This document shows, piece after piece, positions 42,972 through 51,231 of a DNA stretch of 64,000 bases. Under the pieces are notes generated by a model. It did no database searches. It was not told the DNA's origin and saw only the letters and a list, made by a program, of their open reading frames with translations. Source of the stretch: DATLED01 sp963750255 (GTDB lineage Bacteria > Actinomycetota > Acidimicrobiia > Acidimicrobiales > CADCTF01); NCBI GenBank assembly GCA_963750255.1, contig CAVVPZ010000004.1, forward strand, positions 1 to 64,000, written 5' to 3'. Made by a program: the position numbers and the translations under genes. How positions within the stretch are numbered: the stretch's first letter is position 1; each line of letters opens with the position of its first letter.

Positions 42972-44144
42972 CTACTTGAGACACGACCGGGTGTCGACCG
43001 TTGCGGTCGGCGCCCGGTTGTATGCATCGAGCACGGCGTCGAGTTCGGCACCAGTGAGGGCGTAGGCCGTGCCCGGACGGTCGGGGGCGATGGCAAATGC
43101 CACGCCCACAACCCTTCCCTGCTCGTCGACGAAGGGCCCACCCGAGTCGCCGGGGCGAAGGTTGGCGGCGAGGATGAAGATCTGGCGGACAGTGTCGTCG
43201 CCGTAGATGTCGCCCCCTTGGCCTCGACTTCGCTGCTGATCCGGGCGGGCGCGGCCCGCACGACCTCCTGACCGCCTGGGTGCCCGAACACGGCTCCCGT
43301 CGCGCCGGCGGACGCCTTGGCGCGGCCGAGCGAGGGCATGCCCAAGCGTTCGACTCGGAGGACAGCTAGGTCGCGCTCGGGCGTCGAAGACGGCGACGGC
43401 AGCCCGGAGTCGTTTGCCGTCGGGGCGGACGATGTCGACCTTGGGCTCGCCGGCCACGACGTGCGCGTTGGTGACGATCACGTTCTCGCTGATGACGAAG
43501 CCGCTCCCCTCCTGGATTCGGGCGCAGGCCTCGCCCATCACCTTGACCGTCGCCGCCCGAACCGAGGCAACGACCTCGGGAGAAAGTCCCGGGTCGACGG
43601 GCGGCAACCCGGCGTCGGGCGCCGGTTGCAGCGCGTCGAACACCCGAGGGAAGCCGCGTTCGTCGATGAGGCGCCGCACCGACTGGGTGGCATCAGGCGG
43701 ATCGGGCAACACGTTGGTGACGGCTTGGGCGACGACCGAGCCCCGCGCCTGACGCGACGGCCAACCGGCGACGTCGGCGAGGGCGGGCACGAAGAGCCAC
43801 AGGGCGAGCAGGATGCTCACCCCGCCGGCCACCGACCCGAAGACGCGGTCCGCGGTACGGGCGCCGCCGAGCGGGAGCACGCCGCGGATCCGGTGACCGA
43901 CGATCAGACCGATGGCTTGGCCGATGAACGTGCCCACCACGAGCACGGTGATGGCGACCAACAACCGGCCGGACGCGGTCGGGAGCGAGAAACTCGAAAG
44001 AACGGTGGGCACGATCCGCAACGAGACGTAGAACCCGACGCCGAGCCCGATCCACGATGCCACCCGGGCCAGGAAGCCGACGCGGAACCCACCGAGGGCC
44101 GCCAGCACGACGCCGATGATGACGACGAGGTCCATCACGTTCAT
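42972..44144 (-). CDS. MarP-like membrane serine protease (CvpA plus trypsin), two frameshifts
   Basis: About 390 residues. Four N-terminal membrane segments (VVIIGVVLAALGGFRVGFLA, SGRLLVAITVLVVGTFIGQA, SVAGGVSILLALWLFVPALA) form a CvpA-like domain. The periplasmic protease has His in VIVTNAHVVAGEP and Ser in RPGDSGGPFVDEQGRVVGVA. Between about 43200 and 43385 the frame shifts out and back, and the shifted frame reads MPSLGRAKASAGATGAVFGH with PGGQEVVRAAPARISSEVEA, so the aspartate region is split. In Mycobacterium the related Rv3671c resists acid and oxidative stress. The order here is mpa, ferredoxin, this gene, trmI. Confidence 0.87.
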   Translation of the reverse strand: MNVMDLVVIIGVVLAALGGFRVGFLARVASWIGLGVGFYVSLRIVPTVLSSFSLPTASGRLLVAITVLVVGTFIGQAIGLIVGHRIRGVLPLGGARTADRVFGSVAGGVSILLALWLFVPALADVAGWPSRQARGSVVAQAVTNVLPDPPDATQSVRRLIDERGFPRVFDALQPAPDAGLPPVDPGLSPEVVASVRAATVKVMGEACARIQEGSGFVISENVIVTNAHVVAGEPKVDIVRPDGKRLRAAVAVFDARARPSCPPSRTLGHALARPRQGVRRRDGSRVRAPRRSGGRAGRARPDQQRSRGQGGDIYGDDTVRQIFILAANLRPGDSGGPFVDEQGRVVGVAFAIAPDRPGTAYALTGAELDAVLDAYNRAPTATVDTRSCLK

Positions 44145-44177
44145 ACGCAGCTCATCCTTGTGCCTCGGCCGGCCGGG

Positions 44178-44951
44178 TTACGTGCCGACCAGCCGGGCTG
44201 CGGTGAGGAAGCCTGTGTGGGCGACCATGCGATGGTCGGGCCGCACCGACGGGCCGTCGACGTGCCACGTGCGTTGGAGGACCTCGAGCGACTCGGCCAT
44301 GTCGAAGCGGCTGTCGGCCAGCGCCTCGCGCAGCTGGGAGACCTGGATGATCGTGGGCAGGTAGGACACCAGGATGCCGCCTGGGTGCAGCGCTTGTTCG
44401 GCCAGCTTCACGACCCGCCAGGGTTCGGGGAGATCGAGCACGATTCTGTCGAGGTCGGTCTCGTCGATGCCGTCATAGACGTCGCGTTCCTCGACGCGGT
44501 AGCGGCTCAGCACGTCGGCACCGAGGAAGGCGGCGACGTTGGCCTCGGCCTTCGCCTTGAAGTCGGCCCGCAACTCGTAGCCGACCACGTCGGCTCCCGC
44601 CCGGAGCAGCGTCATCGAGAGCGCGCCGCTACCCACGCCGGCCTCGAGCACCCGAGCGCCGGGGAAGATGTCGGCGAGCATCAGGATGGGGCCGAGGTCC
44701 TTGGGATAGATGACCTGGGCGCCGCGCGGCATCTTGAGCACGAAGTCGCTCAACGTCGGTCGCACCGCGAGGTAGCGGGCGCCGGCCGTCGACCGAACGG
44801 TCACCCCCTCGGGTTGTCCGATCAGTTCGTCGTGGCGGACGTAGCCCGCATGGGTGTGGAACTCGCCGGCCGTGGCCAGGGTGACGAGGTAGCGCCGGGT
44901 CTTGGAGTCGATGAGCAGCGCTCGATCTCCGGCGCCGAACACCCGACTCAT
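44178..44951 (-). CDS. trmI: tRNA (adenine-58-N1)-methyltransferase
   Basis: A 257-residue class I SAM methyltransferase. The N-terminal barrel domain has DSKTRRYLVTLATAGEFHTH. The catalytic domain has KMPRGAQVIYPKDLGPILML, the SAM motif ARVLEAGVGSGALSMTLLRA, YELRADFKAKAEANVAAFLG and IVLDLPEPWRVVKLAEQALH (DLPEPW includes the catalytic aspartate). It makes m1A58 in the T loop of tRNA. ATG 44951 overlaps the ttuA-like stop by 4 nt. A T-loop thiolase next door points to joint T-loop modification. trmI also lies near the proteasome genes in mycobacteria. Confidence 0.93.
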   Translation of the reverse strand: MSRVFGAGDRALLIDSKTRRYLVTLATAGEFHTHAGYVRHDELIGQPEGVTVRSTAGARYLAVRPTLSDFVLKMPRGAQVIYPKDLGPILMLADIFPGARVLEAGVGSGALSMTLLRAGADVVGYELRADFKAKAEANVAAFLGADVLSRYRVEERDVYDGIDETDLDRIVLDLPEPWRVVKLAEQALHPGGILVSYLPTIIQVSQLREALADSRFDMAESLEVLQRTWHVDGPSVRPDHRMVAHTGFLTAARLVGT

Positions 44952-45856
44952 GACGCGGTCACCCGGTTCACGAGCTTGCAGAACGCGCACACGTCGCCCG
45001 TCGTCGGCGATCCGCACGAAGGGCACGCCACCAGGTCCTCGCGAGTGGCGGCCGACTCGGCCGTGAAGCGATCGGCCCCGCGGGCGAGGAAGCCGAAGTA
45101 GAACGCGTTCTTGGTCCCGGGCGACTGCTCCTCGATGTCGTTGAGCGCGGCCTTGTAGCCGAGGTGCTTGTTGCCGACGGCGTTGGGGCACTCCTCGACC
45201 TGGTAGTCGATGCCCCGAACGACGCAATAGGCCGCCATCTCCCGCTCGCCGAGTCGGACCAGCGGTTTGACCTTGCGGACGAAGCCCTCGGTGGCGGGAA
45301 GCACGGGCTGTTGGCGGCCGAGGTAGTCGGCGTCCCAGCGCAGCACGTTGCCGAACAGCACCGCCGCCTCGTCGTCGAGGTTGTGGCCGGTGGCGACAAC
45401 GTCGTAGCCGCCATCGCGAGCGGCGGCGTTGAACAGATGTCGCTTCGAGAGTCCACACGCCGAACACGGCACCCGGCGGGTTACCGCCGCCGCCGTCGGG
45501 ATGTCGAATCCGTGGTCGGTGGGAAGGTCGACCTCGACGAGATGGGCCTCACGTCGAGCGGCAAAGGCGCGGGTGTAGTCGGCCGATTCCCCGCTGTATT
45601 CACCGATGCCGAGACCGAGGTAGAGCCCGTCGGCGTCGTAGCCGAGGTCGAGCAGGATGTCCCACAACGCCAGGCTGTCCTTGCCGCCGGAGACGGCGAC
45701 GAGAACCTTCGCGTCGGTCGGGAACATGGCGAACTCGTCGATGGCCCGACGCACCTGTTCGCGGGTGTGGTGGAGGAAGCAGTCAGCGCAGAACGCAGCG
45801 TTGTGACGACGCAATTCGATGACGACTTCGGGCGCCCGGCACCGGCGGCACTTCAC
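44948..45856 (-). CDS. TtuA-type tRNA 2-thiolation enzyme
   Basis: A 302-residue PP-loop ATPase. The N-terminal zinc site is KCRRCRAPEVVI with AFCADCFLHH. The PP loop is VLVAVSGGKDSLALWDILLD. The cluster cysteines are CSACGLSKRHLFNAAA plus the later cysteine in QVEECPNAVGN. The C-terminal zinc site is CPSCGSPTTGDVCAFCKLVN. This is the domain order of TtuA, which turns m5U54 into s2T54 in thermophiles with sulfur from TtuB. GTG 45856 overlaps the upstream ubiquitin-fold gene by 4 nt, and trmI is coupled downstream. The site in a probably mesophilic host is open; TtcA or Ncs6-like specificity is the alternative. Confidence 0.85.
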   Translation of the reverse strand: MKCRRCRAPEVVIELRRHNAAFCADCFLHHTREQVRRAIDEFAMFPTDAKVLVAVSGGKDSLALWDILLDLGYDADGLYLGLGIGEYSGESADYTRAFAARREAHLVEVDLPTDHGFDIPTAAAVTRRVPCSACGLSKRHLFNAAARDGGYDVVATGHNLDDEAAVLFGNVLRWDADYLGRQQPVLPATEGFVRKVKPLVRLGEREMAAYCVVRGIDYQVEECPNAVGNKHLGYKAALNDIEEQSPGTKNAFYFGFLARGADRFTAESAATREDLVACPSCGSPTTGDVCAFCKLVNRVTAS

Positions 45857-46053
45857 TCGGCGCCGCCGGAGATCACGGGACGGACCTCGACGTTGTCGGC
45901 GTCGTCGAGTATCACGTCACCGACCACGAGGGTGTCATCTCGGATGACGAGAACGCTCTCCCGGTTGATGCCGAGTTCGTCGAGGAGCGCCTGGACCCGC
46001 TTGGGGCCCTTGACCTCGACGTCTCTTCGGGGATTGCGCAGCCTGACCTTCAC
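45853..46053 (-). CDS. ubiquitin-fold sulfur carrier (TtuB/ThiS/MoaD-like)
   Basis: A 66-residue beta-grasp protein: VKVRLRNPRRDVEVKGPKRV, ALLDELGINRESVLVIRDDT and LVVGDVILDDADNVEVRPVI, ending SGGAE. The Gly-Gly needed for thiocarboxylation is present but followed by Ala-Glu, so it would need trimming, or the pair is used in some other way. GTG 46053 is the start that gives the bare fold. The gene overlaps the TtuA-type gene by 4 nt, which strongly suggests it supplies sulfur to it. Confidence 0.82.
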   Translation of the reverse strand: MKVRLRNPRRDVEVKGPKRVQALLDELGINRESVLVIRDDTLVVGDVILDDADNVEVRPVISGGAE

Positions 46054-46090
46054 CCTGCGATTCTGCCGTGCCACCGGCCCGCTGTCCTCA

Positions 46091-46312
46091 TCAGGGAGCG
46101 TCGCCGAGGCGAACGTCGGCGTGGTGGGTGATGACGAGCGACTCTCCGGGCGCCAACGGCTCGCGGTAGACGACATCAGGGGTGCTTCCGGCAAGGCGGC
46201 GGAACAGGCGGACCGCGCCCACGACAGCGAAAACCGTCATCCATGTCTGTTGTCCGCCGAAGAACCCCTTGCGCGCCGAGGTCCGCCAGAGCCACCGGGT
46301 GAGAAAGCCCAC
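46091..46312 (-). CDS. hypothetical protein, 73 residues
   Basis: A small protein with a basic aromatic start (GFLTRWLWRTSARKGFFGGQ), a weak hydrophobic stretch (WMTVFAVVGAVRLFRRL) and an ordered-looking end (YREPLAPGESLVITHHADV). Membrane-associated by composition. GTG 46312 immediately follows the stop of the upstream gene. I do not recognise a function; it travels with two other small membrane genes (46313-46866). Confidence 0.65.
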   Translation of the reverse strand: MGFLTRWLWRTSARKGFFGGQQTWMTVFAVVGAVRLFRRLAGSTPDVVYREPLAPGESLVITHHADVRLGDAP

Positions 46313-46534
46313 TCAGACTCTCCGGATCTCGACCATCGTGGACTTCTTCTTGCCCTTGCGCCGGCCCAGCAGATACACGGCGGCGAGCACGCCGACCGCG
46401 GCCACCCCCGCAGCCGCCAGCAGGAGGGGCTTGGCCGACGACGTCGTGTTGTCGACCTCGCCACGGATCTCGCGGAGCTTGGCCTCGATGTCGCCGCGGT
46501 CGATGGGGTGGTCGGATCCGGGGGGCGGGGTCAC
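46313..46534 (-). CDS. small DUF3618-like membrane protein
   Basis: A 73-residue protein. IDRGDIEAKLREIRGEVDNT is an amphipathic helix like those at the start of DUF3618 proteins. AKPLLLAAAGVAAVGVLAAV is one membrane segment, and the end is strongly basic (YLLGRRKGKKKST). GTG 46534 overlaps the stop of the upstream membrane gene by 4 nt. The role is unknown; it could anchor or regulate its operon partners. Confidence 0.65.
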   Translation of the reverse strand: MTPPPGSDHPIDRGDIEAKLREIRGEVDNTTSSAKPLLLAAAGVAAVGVLAAVYLLGRRKGKKKSTMVEIRRV

Positions 46535-46866
46535 GAGCGGGTGTCCTTCCGGCGCTTGGCGGCGCCGATGGCCCGGGCCGACAGGCCCATGGCGACGGCA
46601 CACGCCAGGAGCGTGATGAGGTAGGGGGCGAACGACCAGTTGCCGTCGAAGACCTCGGGGAGTTCGGTCTGCAGGCCGCGGAACAGGGCCAGCACCAACA
46701 GCACCGATCCGACGGCGAGGAGCAGCGATCCGGCGACGCCGAACGCGACGAAGCGCCCCAGGCCCTTGATCGGTTCGAGCGTCTCCTGCTTGGCATACGC
46801 GACGACGAGGTCCTTGAGCTCGACGGCGAGCGTAGGCAAGCCTTTGGGCTGGTTGGGACTCGGCAA
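46531..46866 (-). CDS. phage-holin-family / DUF1469-like membrane protein
   Basis: A 111-residue protein with two membrane segments (GSLLLAVGSVLLVLALFRGL and SFAPYLITLLACAVAMGLSA) after an amphipathic helix (LAVELKDLVVAYAKQETLEP). This is the layout of actinobacterial holin-superfamily III / DUF1469 proteins, which are not phage-derived in most genomes. TTG 46866 has GAGGAG 4 nt upstream, which decides the start. It leads a set of three overlapping small membrane genes. Confidence 0.7.
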   Translation of the reverse strand: MPSPNQPKGLPTLAVELKDLVVAYAKQETLEPIKGLGRFVAFGVAGSLLLAVGSVLLVLALFRGLQTELPEVFDGNWSFAPYLITLLACAVAMGLSARAIGAAKRRKDTRS

Positions 46867-46922
46867 GTCGCTCCTCGGGCGGTACGCGGCGAACGGTGAC
46901 CCGGCTGTCGGGATCGACCTTC

Positions 46923-47543
46923 CTATCCCCCGGCCAGCCGCAACGCAAGCATCTCGCACGCGTCGGAGGCCATGGTCGCGAGCAATCGCAGGCGCTGGGG
47001 CGCAGACTCGGCGACGAGGAGCCGCTGACGATCGAGCGGCCCGAGTGGGGCGACGTTCGCCAGCTGCCAGGCGGCCACCGACGGGTCGACGGCGAGGGGC
47101 ATCCCAAAGGGCGCCGCCGGCTCGCCCAGCTCGGCAGCCAAGGCCAGTGACCTGCGAACGAGGGGCTCGGCCGCTTGCATCGCCCGATCGGCCTCGGCGT
47201 CCCACGGAGGATCGGGCGACTCCGACACCTCGGCCTGCGGGTAGGGGTCATCCACCGCCCACGCCGTGACGACGATGCGCTCCTCACCGATGGCGAGTAC
47301 CGCCCACTCTCCCCCCGCCAGTTCCTCAGCCTGGACGATGGCGACGCGACACCCGATGGCGCTGCGCTGGTCGCCACCCCCGACCTCCGAGCCTCGCTCG
47401 ATGAGGACGACGCCGAATCGGCCCTCGCCAGCTCGGCAGTCGCTCAGCAAGCGGCGATAGCGGGGCTCGAAGATGCGAAGCGGGAGCCCGCCGTGAGGAA
47501 AGACCACTGTCCCCAGCGGGAACATCGGCAACGGAGGGGTCAT
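46923..47543 (-). CDS. LON substrate-binding (PUA-like) domain protein
   Basis: A 206-residue stand-alone LON N-terminal domain: MFPLGTVVFPHGGLPLRIFE, PRYRRLLSDCRAGEGRFGVV and LIERGSEVGGGDQRSAIGCR, then AIVQAEELAGGEWAVLAIGE. The AAA and protease domains of Lon are absent, as in many actinobacterial proteins of this kind. It may bind peptides; no enzyme motif is seen. ATG 47543 overlaps the upstream carboxypeptidase stop by 4 nt. Confidence 0.87.
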   Translation of the reverse strand: MTPPLPMFPLGTVVFPHGGLPLRIFEPRYRRLLSDCRAGEGRFGVVLIERGSEVGGGDQRSAIGCRVAIVQAEELAGGEWAVLAIGEERIVVTAWAVDDPYPQAEVSESPDPPWDAEADRAMQAAEPLVRRSLALAAELGEPAAPFGMPLAVDPSVAAWQLANVAPLGPLDRQRLLVAESAPQRLRLLATMASDACEMLALRLAGG

Positions 47544-48976
47544 CGCCCCACAGCCGGGCGGGGGGCGACGTCGGCGGCCGCCGGTGCGCGCGGATAGGTC
47601 GACAACACGATGCCCACTCGCTCCTGGAGCAGCCGCCCTGACGTGATGCGGTCGGGCAGATCGTTGGCCAGTAGGGCGAACTCGAGGTCGCGACCAGCGG
47701 TGGTGTCGACGAACCCCACCAGTCCGGCCACGTTGTTCAGCGAGCCGGTCTTGGCCCGGAGCCGGCCCTCGGCCGGGGTGCCGGTGAAGCGACCGGACAG
47801 GGTGCCGCTCTCGCCGGCCACCGCGAACCCGGACGCCACCGCGCCCTCCCGTCCCGCGAGGTCGAGGGCATCCATGAGCAGCGAGCACGAGAGCTTGTCG
47901 CTCACTTCGAGGCCCGACCCGTCGAGCGCCGAGTACTCCTCAGCCGCCAACCCCGCCTCGGCCAGCGTTTCGCGTATGGCCTTGGTTCCCGCCGACCAAC
48001 TCCCTGCGCCGGCGTAACGTCGGCCGAGCTCCTTGGTGAGGACCTCGGCCGTCATGTTGTCGCTCTCGCGGAGGAGTTCGCCCACCACCTCGGCCAGGGG
48101 CGGCGACGACACCGACCCGATCGTCGTGGACTCGGCCGGAACCTGGCCGGCGCCGGGCTGACCGACGACGACGCCTCTCGCCCGGAGCAAGTCGCTCAAC
48201 ACGGTGGCGGCGTGCACCGGGGGCGACTGCGTGGGGATCGTGCGGCGGGGTCGGTACTGGGCAAAGTTGTCGTTGACCACCAGGGCCGAGACGGGCCCGA
48301 TCTCGTTGTCGGTGACGTAGTTGGGCTTCCACGAGGGCAGGTAGCGAACGGTGTCGAAACGGCTCTCGTCGCCCGCGACGCCACCGCGGATCTCGCGCAC
48401 GCCGCTGGCGACGATGGCGTCGGCCAGCGCCTCCATCGGCGTGTACACCTGGGGCTGATTGCGAAAGCTCTCGGCATACTCCTGCGTGGACAGCAGGGGG
48501 TCGCCGGCCCCCACGATCCAGACCGGTCCCTCGATGACCCCGTCGGGTCCCGCCGGGGTCAACGCCCGGACCTGGGTCACGAAGCGGAACTCGGGACCGA
48601 GGCGACGCAGGGCAGCCATCCCGGTCAACACCTTGAGGGTCGAGGCGGGGGTCAGGCGCAACTCGGGGTGACGCTCGTAGACGAGCGCACCCTCGTCCTC
48701 GACCGAGAGGCACGTCTGGTCGAGTCCGGCCGTCGCCGCGTCGAGGTCAGCGGTCAGTCGCAGCTGAGCGACCAAACGCACGAGGGTCTCGGGCGCCCGG
48801 CGAGCCGACAGCACCGGAGTCGCCAGCACCGTGCCCCGACCCTGCACGCCCGTGGCCGCGTCGCCGCTGGCTCCGCGGCTGTCGCTCGTGCCCGTGTCGA
48901 GTGCCCCGGCGACGGCCACAGTGCCCGCCATGACGGCGACGGCCACCAAGGCCAAAAGGACCAGCCGTCGATGCAT
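47540..48976 (-). CDS. dacB: D-alanyl-D-alanine carboxypeptidase/endopeptidase (PBP4 family)
   Basis: A 478-residue S13 peptidase. A signal anchor (RRLVLLALVAVAVMAGTVAV) leads to the SxxK box LTPASTLKVLTGMAALRRLG, the SxN box LRESDNMTAEVLTKELGRRY and the KTG box LRAKTGSLNNVAGLVGFVDT. The insertion domains between SxxK and SxN are of normal size. It trims D-Ala from peptidoglycan peptides outside the membrane. TAGGCT lies 9 nt before ATG 48976. Coupled to the LON-domain gene downstream. Confidence 0.92.
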   Translation of the reverse strand: MHRRLVLLALVAVAVMAGTVAVAGALDTGTSDSRGASGDAATGVQGRGTVLATPVLSARRAPETLVRLVAQLRLTADLDAATAGLDQTCLSVEDEGALVYERHPELRLTPASTLKVLTGMAALRRLGPEFRFVTQVRALTPAGPDGVIEGPVWIVGAGDPLLSTQEYAESFRNQPQVYTPMEALADAIVASGVREIRGGVAGDESRFDTVRYLPSWKPNYVTDNEIGPVSALVVNDNFAQYRPRRTIPTQSPPVHAATVLSDLLRARGVVVGQPGAGQVPAESTTIGSVSSPPLAEVVGELLRESDNMTAEVLTKELGRRYAGAGSWSAGTKAIRETLAEAGLAAEEYSALDGSGLEVSDKLSCSLLMDALDLAGREGAVASGFAVAGESGTLSGRFTGTPAEGRLRAKTGSLNNVAGLVGFVDTTAGRDLEFALLANDLPDRITSGRLLQERVGIVLSTYPRAPAAADVAPRPAVGR

Positions 48977-48988
48977 GACCCCGAGAGC

Positions 48989-49411
48989 CTACGAGGCGGT
49001 CGAGGCCCGATCGGTCAAGAGGTAGGTCGAGGTCGCTTTGGCCACCATGCGGCCCTCGTCGTCGACCACTTCGGCCTCGATGAAGGCAGCCCGGCGCCCG
49101 CCCGACAAGACGTATGCGGTGCAGGTGAGCAGCGAGCCCACCCGAGCCGGCTTCAAGAAGCTGACCTTGATCTCGGCGTTGGCCGAGAACACCTTGCGAT
49201 CGCGGGCGAAGGTGACCGAGGCCGCTCCCATCGCCGAGTCGGCGAAGGCGGCCACGAAACCGCCCTGGATGATGCCGACCGGGTTGGCGAATCGCTCGTC
49301 GGCCAGCATCTGCCACACGCTTCGCCCTGGCTCGGACTTGTCGATGCACACCATGCCCAGGGTGAGGTCGCAGTTGGGCGGTACCTGCACCCGCTGGTCT
49401 GTCGGCGCCAC
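48989..49411 (-). CDS. PaaI-like hotdog thioesterase
   Basis: A 140-residue hotdog-fold protein. ERFANPVGIIQGGFVAAFAD is the active-site helix with the conserved G-(I/V)-x-GG segment, AMGAASVTFARDRKVFSANA and EIKVSFLKPARVGSLLTCTA complete the fold. It should hydrolyse an acyl-CoA; the acyl group is unknown. The aspartate in AFADSAMG fits the PaaI general base. GTG 49411 starts 1 nt after the TetR stop, so the thioesterase and TetR genes form one transcript. Confidence 0.85.
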   Translation of the reverse strand: MAPTDQRVQVPPNCDLTLGMVCIDKSEPGRSVWQMLADERFANPVGIIQGGFVAAFADSAMGAASVTFARDRKVFSANAEIKVSFLKPARVGSLLTCTAYVLSGGRRAAFIEAEVVDDEGRMVAKATSTYLLTDRASTAS

Positions 49412-49412
49412 G

Positions 49413-50030
49413 TCAGCCTTTGGGGTCGAGCGCAGCGCGGAAGAACGAGCGGAGGTGTTCGAGACGCAAGGCCAAGGCCTCCTTGGAGAGCGGGTCATGA
49501 CCGAGAAGCGACTCGAGGAACGGAACGTCGCTGAAGTAGCTGATGAGGGCGGCGTAGCCCGTGAGGATCAACTGCTCGGGGTCGTGGCGGCGGAAGCGTC
49601 CCGCGTCCATCTCTTTCTGGAAGAAGCCGCACGCTCGGTCGTGATAGGGCTTCAGCGCGGCGCCGAGGTCGAAGCCGATGCGGTTGCCGCCGCTCTCGAG
49701 TGCTTCGGCCCGGGCCAGACGAACGACTTCGGGGTTGTCGGTGAAGAACCGGAAGGTCACGGTGAGGACCCTGTCGATCTGCTCCCAGCCGTCGGTCGGG
49801 TCGGCGATGGCGTCGTCGACGCGCTGGAACCAGTCGACGACGTAGCCCTGGAACACCTCGCGGTACAGCGCCTCTTTGGACGGGAAATGGTGCAGGAGGC
49901 TGGGGCGACGAATGCCGACCCGTTGCGCGATGTCGTTCAGCGAGGTGCCGTCGTACCCTCGCTCGGCGAAGAGGTGCAAGGCCTCGTCGAGGATCGCCTG
50001 TCGCGTCGAAGTCGCTCCGGCCACCGCCAT
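49413..50030 (-). CDS. TetR-family transcriptional regulator
   Basis: A 205-residue repressor. The N-terminal helix-turn-helix is RQAILDEALHLFAERGYDGT and SLNDIAQRVGIRRPSLLHHF, followed by PSKEALYREVFQGYV. The ligand domain (about 60-200) is helical and unrecognised. The likely ligand is an acyl-CoA, because the thioesterase gene follows 1 nt downstream; that is inference. TACCCT (minus, 50039-50044) ends 8 nt before ATG 50030. It is divergent from nagA with 39 nt between starts, so it could also control nagA. Confidence 0.88.
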   Translation of the reverse strand: MAVAGATSTRQAILDEALHLFAERGYDGTSLNDIAQRVGIRRPSLLHHFPSKEALYREVFQGYVVDWFQRVDDAIADPTDGWEQIDRVLTVTFRFFTDNPEVVRLARAEALESGGNRIGFDLGAALKPYHDRACGFFQKEMDAGRFRRHDPEQLILTGYAALISYFSDVPFLESLLGHDPLSKEALALRLEHLRSFFRAALDPKG

Positions 50031-50069
50031 GGACGCCAAGGGTACCTGTCCAACGGCAACACTCGAGGG

Positions 50070-51149
50070 GTGTCCACCACCCTCACCGCCTCCGTCGTCG
50101 TCACTCCGACCGGCATCCTCGAGCGAGGAAGGGTGGTGGTGGAAGACGGCAGGATCGTCGACGTCGGCCCCGTCTCCGGTGCCGACTCCGTGCCCGACCG
50201 CGTGCTCGCCCCCGGGTTCGTCGATCTGCAGGTCAACGGACACGACGACGTCAACTGCGCCACGGCGGCCGACGACGACTGGCGACGCATGGACGGACTG
50301 CTGCTGGCCCAGGGCGTCACCGCCTGGTGCCCGACCCTGGTGACGGCCCCGCTCGAAAATTTCGCGTCGCCGCTCGAGCGCATCGGAGCGGCGATGGCCC
50401 GACCGGCTGCGGGCCGGCCCGAGATCCTCGGCGCCCACCTCGAAGGACCATTTCTCGGGGGCGCTCCCGGCGCCCACCGCCGTGAACACCTCGCGCCCAT
50501 CGACCTCGAATGGCTGGCCTGGCTCCCGCCGGTCGTCCGGGTCGTCACACTTGGTCCCGAACTCGACCTCGCCGTCGACGCCGTCCGCCTGCTGGCCGAC
50601 AAAGGCATCCTCGTCAGCCTCGGCCACTCGACCGCCGACGCACGCCAGGTCGGCGACGCCGTCGACGCCGGAGCCCGGCTGGTCACCCACCTGTTCAACG
50701 GGATGGGGCCGTTGCACCACCGCAACCCTGGACTACTTGGTGTCGCGCTCGCCGATGACCGTCTCACCCCATCGCTGATCGCCGATGGCGTCCACGTCGG
50801 TATCGAGGCGCTGCGGTTGGCGGCCCGGGCCAAGGGGCGAGGCCGGTGGATCCTGGTCACCGACGCCGTTGCGTGGCGGGGCGAAGTGCGGACGTCGATG
50901 GTCGACGGTGCACCCCGCTTGGCCGACGGGACGATCGCCGGGAGCGCCCTCACGATGGATGCAGCAATCCGGCGCATGGTGCACGAGGCAGCCATTCCCC
51001 TCGCCGACGCCGTCGCCGCCGCCAGCACCACTCCTGCTGACCTGCTGAGACGCCACGACCTGGGCCGCCTCGCCCCTGGCGCCAGGGCCGACATCGTCGT
51101 CCTCACCCCCGATCTCGCCGTCGACGAGGTGCTCCTGGCCGGGGACTGA
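50070..51149 (+). CDS. nagA: N-acetylglucosamine-6-phosphate deacetylase
   Basis: A 359-residue amidohydrolase. GFVDLQVNGHDDVNCATAAD is the NagA form of the first metal site, where HxH is replaced. The metal glutamate is in LGAHLEGPFLGGAPGAHRRE, the histidines in LVSLGHSTADARQVGDAV and RLVTHLFNGMGPLHHRNPG, and the catalytic aspartate in WILVTDAVAWRG. It removes the acetyl group during amino-sugar recycling. GTG 50070 is taken as start after an AGGGG. No nagB or PTS gene is adjacent. Confidence 0.9.
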   Translation: MSTTLTASVVVTPTGILERGRVVVEDGRIVDVGPVSGADSVPDRVLAPGFVDLQVNGHDDVNCATAADDDWRRMDGLLLAQGVTAWCPTLVTAPLENFASPLERIGAAMARPAAGRPEILGAHLEGPFLGGAPGAHRREHLAPIDLEWLAWLPPVVRVVTLGPELDLAVDAVRLLADKGILVSLGHSTADARQVGDAVDAGARLVTHLFNGMGPLHHRNPGLLGVALADDRLTPSLIADGVHVGIEALRLAARAKGRGRWILVTDAVAWRGEVRTSMVDGAPRLADGTIAGSALTMDAAIRRMVHEAAIPLADAVAAASTTPADLLRRHDLGRLAPGARADIVVLTPDLAVDEVLLAGD

Positions 51150-51231
51150 CCGCGAGGAGCACATGACCCCGGACACGATGTATGGTGCACATGTCGGGCC
51201 TTGTGTAGGGCTCTGGGCACGGAGGTGTGCG

